Shown piece after piece: positions 5,022 to 9,607 of a DNA stretch of 9,607 nt. Both the position numbers and the translations under genes were made by a program. The notes under the pieces were generated by a model, which made no database searches, was not told where the DNA came from, and saw only the letters and a program-made list of their open reading frames with translations. Within the stretch, counting starts at the first letter, position 1, and every line of letters begins with the position of its first letter. Origin of the DNA: Rubritepida sp. (GTDB taxonomy: Bacteria; Pseudomonadota; Alphaproteobacteria; Acetobacterales; Acetobacteraceae); assembly GCA_007129145.1 (NCBI GenBank), contig SKWC01000036.1, forward strand, positions 1 through 9,607, given 5' to 3'.

Positions 5022-6152
5022 TCAGAACACCACGACCGAGCGGATGGACTTGCCCGCATGCATCAGGTCGAAGGCGTCGTTGATGCGATCGAGCGGCATG
5101 GTGTGGGTGATCAGGTCGTCGATGTTGATCTTCCCCTCCATGTACCAGTCCACGATCTTCGGCACGTCGGTGCGCCCGCGCGCGCCGCCGAAGGCGCTGC
5201 CCTTCCAGACGCGGCCGGTCACCAGCTGGAAGGGGCGGGTGGCGATTTCCTTTCCCGCCTCGGCCACGCCGATGATGATGCTCTCGCCCCAGCCGCGATG
5301 CGCCGATTCCAGCGCCTGGCGCATCAGGGTCGTGTTGCCGACGCATTCGAAGGTGAAGTCGGCCCCGCCGTCGGTCAGTTCCTGGATGGCCTGCACCACC
5401 TTGTCGCGCCCCACCTCGTCGGGGTTGACGAAATGGGTCATCCCGAATTTCCGCGCGATCTCCTGCCGGGCGGGGTTGATGTCCACGCCGATGATCTTGT
5501 CCGCGCCCACCATGCGCGCGCCCTGGATCACGTTCAGCCCGATGCCGCCCAGCCCGAACACCGCCACATTGGCGCCGGGCCAGACCTTCGCGGTGTGGAT
5601 CACTGCGCCGATGCCGGTGGTCACGCCGCAGCCGATGTAGCAGATCTTGTCGAAGGGCGCGTCGGGGCGGACCTTGGCCACCGCGATCTCGGGCAGCACG
5701 GTGAAGTTCGAGAAGGTGCTGCAGCCCATGTAGTGAAAGACGGAATTGGCGCCGCCGCGCCCCGCGGGCTCGCAGCTGAAGCGGCTGGTGCCGTCGGGCA
5801 TCACGCCCCGGCCCTGGGTGCCGCGGATCGCGGTGCAGAGGTTGGAGCGCTGGCTCAGGCAGGTTTTGCACTGCCGGCACTCTGGCGTGTAGAGCGGGAT
5901 GACGTGGTCGCCCACCCGCACGCTGGTCACGCCCGCGCCCACCTCGCGCACGATCCCCGCGCCCTCATGGCCCAGGATCGCGGGGAACAGCCCCTCGGAA
6001 TCCAGCCCGTCCAGGGTGTAGGCATCGGTGTGGCACACGCCGGTCGCCATCACCTCCACCAGCACCTCGCCGGGCTTGGGGCCTTCCAGCTCGACCGTCT
6101 CGACGGTCAGCGGCTTCTTCGCCTCCCAGGCCACGGCAGCGCGCGTCTTCAT
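5022..6152 (-). CDS. frmA: S-(hydroxymethyl)glutathione dehydrogenase / class III alcohol dehydrogenase
   Basis: This 376-residue, full-length enzyme oxidises S-hydroxymethylglutathione (formaldehyde plus glutathione) to S-formylglutathione with NAD+, and class III enzymes also reduce S-nitrosoglutathione. It acts in cytosolic formaldehyde and NO detoxification. Catalytic zinc ligands Cys40, His62 (with Glu63) and Cys175 are present, as are the four structural zinc cysteines 92, 95, 98 and 106. Arg115, the class III residue that binds the glutathione carboxylate, is present in GTQGRG. The NAD-binding GLGGIG is at 200-205 with Asp224 for the adenosine ribose. The start is supported by GAGGT on the minus strand (6163-6159). 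No S-formylglutathione hydrolase or gfa-type partner is in the window. It diverges from leuS. Confidence 0.96.
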   Translation of the reverse strand: MKTRAAVAWEAKKPLTVETVELEGPKPGEVLVEVMATGVCHTDAYTLDGLDSEGLFPAILGHEGAGIVREVGAGVTSVRVGDHVIPLYTPECRQCKTCLSQRSNLCTAIRGTQGRGVMPDGTSRFSCEPAGRGGANSVFHYMGCSTFSNFTVLPEIAVAKVRPDAPFDKICYIGCGVTTGIGAVIHTAKVWPGANVAVFGLGGIGLNVIQGARMVGADKIIGVDINPARQEIARKFGMTHFVNPDEVGRDKVVQAIQELTDGGADFTFECVGNTTLMRQALESAHRGWGESIIIGVAEAGKEIATRPFQLVTGRVWKGSAFGGARGRTDVPKIVDWYMEGKINIDDLITHTMPLDRINDAFDLMHAGKSIRSVVVF

Positions 6153-6314
6153 CGCCTCACCTCATGCGTTGTGGGCGGGCCGCCCCGCCCGGCCCGCTTC
6201 GTCCGGCAGTAGAGCATCATGGCGCGGATCAGGAACCCCCGCCCGGCCTGCGTCCGGATTTCCCGCCCTGCCGCTTCTGCGGTAATGGATGCGCAGGAGG
6301 CCTTCCGTACACCC
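6153..6314. promoter_or_regulatory. Divergent region between frmA and leuS, with an 8-bp hairpin
   Basis: These 162 bases separate two divergent genes and should hold both promoters. The one clear structure is GCGGGCCG (6175-6182) with CGGCCCGC (6190-6197), a perfect 8-bp inverted repeat with a CCCCGCC loop, sitting about 23 bases upstream of the frmA start. It could be an operator or a leader stem for frmA. No convincing -35/-10 pair was found on either strand. AGAGCA occurs once at 6212-6217 without the rest of the palindrome seen at 309-356. Confidence 0.35.
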
Positions 6315-8897
6315 ATGCCCGACACGCCCGCCGCCAGCCAGGACGTCCGCTATGATTTCCGCTCCGCCGAGCCGCGCTGGCAGCGCGCCTGGGACGAGGC
6401 GGGTTGCTTCCGCGTCCCCGACGTGCCGCCCGCCGATGCGCGCAAGTATTACGTGCTCGAGATGTTCCCCTACCCCTCGGGGAAGATCCACATGGGGCAT
6501 GTGCGCAACTACACGCTGGGCGATGTGGTGGCGCGCTACAAGCGCGCGCGCGGCCATCTGGTGATGCATCCGATGGGTTGGGACGCCTTCGGCCTTCCGG
6601 CCGAGAATGCGGCGCGCGAACGCGGCATCCACCCCGGCAAATGGACCTACGACAACATTGCCAACATGCGCGCCGAATTGAAGCGCATGGGGCTTTCCCT
6701 GGAGTGGGAGCGCGAATTCGCCACCTGCGACCCCGAATACTATGGCCAGCAGCAGAAGCTGTTCCTCGATTTCCTGAACGCCGGGCTGGTCGAGCGCAAG
6801 GAAAGCTGGGTCAACTGGGACCCGGTGGACGGCACGGTCCTGGCCAATGAGCAGGTGATCGACGGCCGCGGGTGGCGCAGCGGCGCGCCGGTCGAGAAGA
6901 AGCTGCTGTCGCAGTGGTTCCTCTCCATCACGAAATTCGCCCCCGAGCTGCTGGACGCGCTGGACGGGCTGGACCGCTGGCCCGAACGGGTGCGGCTGAT
7001 GCAGGCCAACTGGATCGGCCGCAGCGAGGGCGCGCGCTTCCGCTTCCGCCTGGCCGAGGCGGTGGGCGGCATCGCGGATTGCGAGGTCTTCACCACCCGC
7101 CCCGACACGCTGTTCGGCATGAGCTTCCTGGCGGTCGCCCCCGAGCACCCGCTGGCTGCTGCGGCGGCCGCGCGGAACCCGGACGCCGCCGCCTTCATCG
7201 CCGAATGCCGCGCCATGGGCACCAGCGAGGCGGTGATCGAACAGGCCGAGAAGCGCGGTTTCGACACCGGCTTCAGCGTGGCGCATCCCTTCACCGGCGA
7301 AACCTACCCGGTCTGGATCGCCAATTTCGTGCTGATGGAATACGGCACCGGCGCGATCTTCGGTTGCCCCGGCCATGATGAGCGCGACCATGAATTCGCC
7401 CGGAAATACGGGCTGTCCATCATCCCGGTGGTGCGCCCGCATGACGCGGGGGCGGATTTCTCCGTGGCCGAGGCGCCCTTCATCGGGGATGGCGTCATCA
7501 TCAACTCGCGCTTCCTGGACGGCCTCGACGTCGCCTCGGGCAAGCGCGCCGCCATCGCGAAGCTCGAGGAATTGGGCGCGGGCACGGGCGTGGTGAACTG
7601 GCGCCTGCGCGACTGGGGCGTGTCGCGCCAGCGCTACTGGGGCTGCCCCATCCCGGTCATCCATTGCGATGATTGCGGCGTGGTGCCGGTCCCGCAGGAC
7701 CAGCTGCCGCTGCGCCTGCCCGAGGATGTGGATTTCTCCCGCCCCGGCAACCCGCTGGACCACCACCCGAGCTGGAAGCACGTCGCCTGCCCGCGCTGCG
7801 CCAAGCCCGCCCGGCGCGAGACCGACACCTTCGACACCTTCGTGGACAGCTCCTGGTATTTCGCCCGCTTCTGCTCGCCGCGGGCGGATGTCCCGGTGAA
7901 CCGCGCCGCGGTGGATGCCTGGCTGCCGGTGGACCAGTACATCGGGGGCATCGAGCACGCGATCCTGCACCTGCTCTACTCGCGCTTCTTCACCCGGGCC
8001 ATGCGCGCCGCGGGGCATCTCGCGCTGGAGGAACCCTTCGCCGGGCTGTTCACCCAGGGCATGGTCCAGCACGAGAGCTACAAGGGCGCCGATGGCCGCT
8101 GGCTCTACCCCGAGGAGGTGGAGAAGCGCGCGGACGGCATCGCTGTGGTGCGCGGCACGGAGGAACCGGTGACGGTCGGCCGCGTCGAGAGCATGTCGAA
8201 GTCGAAGCGCAACACGGTGGACCCCGGCGCCATCATCGACCGCTACGGCGCCGACACCGCGCGCTGGTTCATCCTGAGCGACAACCCGCCCGAGCGCGAC
8301 ATGGAGTGGTCCGAGTCCGGCGTGGCCGGCGCGTCCCGCTTCATCCAGCGGCTGTGGCGCATGGCCCAAGGGCTGGAGCAGGCGCTGGTGGAGGCCGAAC
8401 GCCCCGACGAGGCCGCCGGCCACCGGCTGCGACAGGCGGCGCATCGCAGCATCGCCGCCGTGACCGAGGCGCTGGAGGGCTTCGCCTTCAACGTCGCGGT
8501 GGCGCGCATCCATGAACTGGCCAACACCATCGCCGATGCGCCCACCGCGCCGCTGGCGGCCCGGCGCGAGGCGATGGAGATCCTGCTGCGCCTTGCCGCG
8601 CCGATGATGCCGCATCTGGCCGAGGAGATCTGGTCGGTGCTGCACCCGGCCGGCGGGCTGGTCGCGCGCCTCCCCTGGCCGGAAGCCGATCCGGCGCTGC
8701 TGGCGGTGGACAGCATCACCCTGGCGGTGCAGGTGGCGGGCAAGCTGCGCGCCACCATCGAGGTGCCGGTGGACGCCACCGACGAACAGGTCTTCGCCCT
8801 GGCGGAGGCCGAGCCCAATGTGATCCGCGCGCTGGATGGGCGGCCCATCCGCAAGCGCATCCATGTGAAGGGGAGGGTGGTGAACCTTGTGGGCTAG
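6315..8897 (+). CDS. leuS: Leucyl-tRNA synthetase
   Basis: This 860-residue class I synthetase charges tRNA-Leu with leucine and proofreads misactivated amino acids; its length equals that of the E. coli enzyme. The catalytic HIGH-type motif is HMGH (59-62). The CP1 editing domain shows the threonine-rich TTRPDTLFG (260-268) and the GHDERD segment whose Asp (355) is the conserved editing aspartate. The second ATP-binding motif is SMSKS (626-630), so the usual first Lys is Ser. A small C-terminal domain ends KGRVVNLVG. The ATG at 6315 is chosen because family homology starts at once (VRYDFRSAEPRWQ). GCAGGAGG (6293-6300) lies a rather long 14 bases upstream; an ATG at 6285 has no such site. It overlaps lptE by 11 bases, forming an operon with lptE and holA. 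Confidence 0.97.
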   Translation: MPDTPAASQDVRYDFRSAEPRWQRAWDEAGCFRVPDVPPADARKYYVLEMFPYPSGKIHMGHVRNYTLGDVVARYKRARGHLVMHPMGWDAFGLPAENAARERGIHPGKWTYDNIANMRAELKRMGLSLEWEREFATCDPEYYGQQQKLFLDFLNAGLVERKESWVNWDPVDGTVLANEQVIDGRGWRSGAPVEKKLLSQWFLSITKFAPELLDALDGLDRWPERVRLMQANWIGRSEGARFRFRLAEAVGGIADCEVFTTRPDTLFGMSFLAVAPEHPLAAAAAARNPDAAAFIAECRAMGTSEAVIEQAEKRGFDTGFSVAHPFTGETYPVWIANFVLMEYGTGAIFGCPGHDERDHEFARKYGLSIIPVVRPHDAGADFSVAEAPFIGDGVIINSRFLDGLDVASGKRAAIAKLEELGAGTGVVNWRLRDWGVSRQRYWGCPIPVIHCDDCGVVPVPQDQLPLRLPEDVDFSRPGNPLDHHPSWKHVACPRCAKPARRETDTFDTFVDSSWYFARFCSPRADVPVNRAAVDAWLPVDQYIGGIEHAILHLLYSRFFTRAMRAAGHLALEEPFAGLFTQGMVQHESYKGADGRWLYPEEVEKRADGIAVVRGTEEPVTVGRVESMSKSKRNTVDPGAIIDRYGADTARWFILSDNPPERDMEWSESGVAGASRFIQRLWRMAQGLEQALVEAERPDEAAGHRLRQAAHRSIAAVTEALEGFAFNVAVARIHELANTIADAPTAPLAARREAMEILLRLAAPMMPHLAEEIWSVLHPAGGLVARLPWPEADPALLAVDSITLAVQVAGKLRATIEVPVDATDEQVFALAEAEPNVIRALDGRPIRKRIHVKGRVVNLVG

Positions 8898-9429
8898 GCG
8901 CGCGCTTTTCCCCGCGGCTGCGCTGGCGCTGCTCGGCGCCTGCGGCTTCCGTCCCCTCTACGGCCCGGATGGCGAGGCCGTGCGCCTCGACACCAGCGAC
9001 GACCCGCGCCTCGTGCAGGCGATGGCGGCGGTGCGCGTGGCCAACATCCCCGAGCGGCGCGGCCAGCTGATGCGCCGGGCGCTGCAACGCCGCTTCGAGG
9101 ACAGCCGCCCCGGCACGCCGATCCGCTACGATCTGCAGGTGCGGGTGAATTTCCAGGCCGAGGCGCTGGGCTTCCGCCGCGACGGCACCGCGAGCCGCGT
9201 GCGCTTCCTGGCCAGCGCGCCCTGGAGCCTGACCGACGGCGCGCCCACGCCCACGGTGCTGGGCCGCGGCCTCGCGCGGACGCTCGATTCCTACACCGTG
9301 CCCGATGGCGCCTTCTTCGCCGCCGAGGCCTCGCGCGATGACACCGAGCGCCGGCTGATCGAGGAGCTGGCCGACCGTGTCGCCATCGGCGTGGCGGCCA
9401 CGCTGCGCCGGCGCCTCGCCGCGGGCTGA
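8887..9429 (+). CDS. lptE: LPS-assembly lipoprotein LptE
   Basis: This 180-residue outer-membrane lipoprotein plugs and assembles the LptD barrel that inserts lipopolysaccharide into the outer leaflet. A signal peptide with hydrophobic core (FPAAALALLGAC) ends in a lipobox L16-G17-A18-C19, followed immediately by the LptE hallmark CGFRPLYGP. The rest has the expected small domain: a helix with GQLMRRALQRRF, strands with RYDLQVRVNF, and a C-terminal amphipathic helix (ERRLIEELADRVAIGVAATL). The start is TTG at 8887, because this is the only start in frame before the signal peptide and AAGGGGAGGG (8868-8877) lies 9 bases upstream. It lies inside the end of leuS, so translation is probably coupled. 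The leuS-lptE-holA order is common in alpha- and other proteobacteria. Confidence 0.93.
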   Translation: MWARRALFPAAALALLGACGFRPLYGPDGEAVRLDTSDDPRLVQAMAAVRVANIPERRGQLMRRALQRRFEDSRPGTPIRYDLQVRVNFQAEALGFRRDGTASRVRFLASAPWSLTDGAPTPTVLGRGLARTLDSYTVPDGAFFAAEASRDDTERRLIEELADRVAIGVAATLRRRLAAG

Positions 9430-9435
9430 GGCCGC

Positions 9436-9607
9436 GTGGCGGCCAAGCTCGATGCGCGGCGGCTGGCCGAATTCCTCGCCGCGCCGCCGGCCGCCTGCCG
9501 CCTGGTGCTGCTGATCGGCGATGACGCGGGGCTGATCACGGAACGCGCCCAGGCGTTGGTGCAGGCTGTCTCGGGTGGCGATCCGCTCTGCGTGGTGGAG
9601 GTCGGCC
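9436..9607 (+). CDS. holA: DNA polymerase III delta subunit HolA, N-terminal part (truncated by window edge)
   Basis: The visible 57 residues begin at GTG 9436 (MAAKLDARRLAEFLAAPPAA) and continue with CRLVLLIGDDAGLITERAQ. This matches the delta-subunit N-terminus, where a short helix precedes the 'llyG.d..l' strand of the AAA+-like domain. In the clamp loader, delta opens the beta sliding clamp. The GTG follows the lptE stop by 6 bases, and TGAGG overlapping that stop serves as ribosome-binding site. The identification rests on position as much as on sequence, since the diagnostic middle and C-terminal domains lie beyond the window. Confidence 0.85.
   Translation, partial: MAAKLDARRLAEFLAAPPAACRLVLLIGDDAGLITERAQALVQAVSGGDPLCVVEVG

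Noticed and set aside
4999..5023. GAGGC...GCCTC inverted repeat between the small membrane gene and frmA as a bidirectional terminator
   Set aside because: It is only 5 bp with a 15-base loop and no T-tract on either strand.
6162..8864. A 900-codon open frame on the minus strand opposite leuS
   Set aside because: Leucyl-tRNA synthetase on the plus strand is certain. The antisense product is rich in His, Arg, Gly and Ala with no domain, as expected from mirrored codons in very GC-rich DNA.

Overview
This window is GC-rich DNA of an alphaproteobacterium, most likely a member of the Acetobacteraceae (Roseomonas-like). The clues are the strong G/C third-base bias, the housekeeping order leuS-lptE-holA, a class III alcohol dehydrogenase beside leuS, and an AGAGCA-bounded palindrome of a kind I associate with such genomes. 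The genus is inference from style and gene content, not from a search.

Layout, left to right. Positions 1-289 are one end of an IS5-family insertion sequence, with the transposase running leftward off the window. A long palindrome (309-356) separates it from a leftward operon of three overlapping genes (2302 to 355): the alpha and beta subunits of a class I CoA-transferase-like enzyme, then a small membrane-anchored protein of unknown function. A 331-residue protein of unknown function (2411-3406) diverges from this operon. It meets tail-to-tail a short leftward gene (3672 to 3408) that encodes an exported or membrane-anchored protein and appears to be split by a one-base frameshift. A hotdog-fold acyl-CoA thioesterase follows (3829-4266).

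The stretch 4267-4845 has no secure gene. It holds unusual C homopolymers, three consecutive inverted repeats and a pair of overlapping short reading frames with good ribosome-binding signals. It leads into a convincing 53-residue single-span membrane protein (4846-5007). That gene converges on a leftward glutathione-dependent formaldehyde dehydrogenase (5022-6152).

The right end is a compact rightward housekeeping block: leucyl-tRNA synthetase (6315-8897), LptE (LPS-assembly lipoprotein, overlapping leuS) and the start of HolA (DNA polymerase III delta subunit). The first half is more accessory in nature (IS, orphan acyl-CoA enzymes, hypothetical proteins). I found no CRISPR array, tRNA, rRNA, phage module or clear defence system. 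The points most worth a second look are the CoA-transferase-like enzyme that seems to lack its catalytic glutamate, the frameshifted small exported protein, and the structured small-ORF region at 4600-5007.
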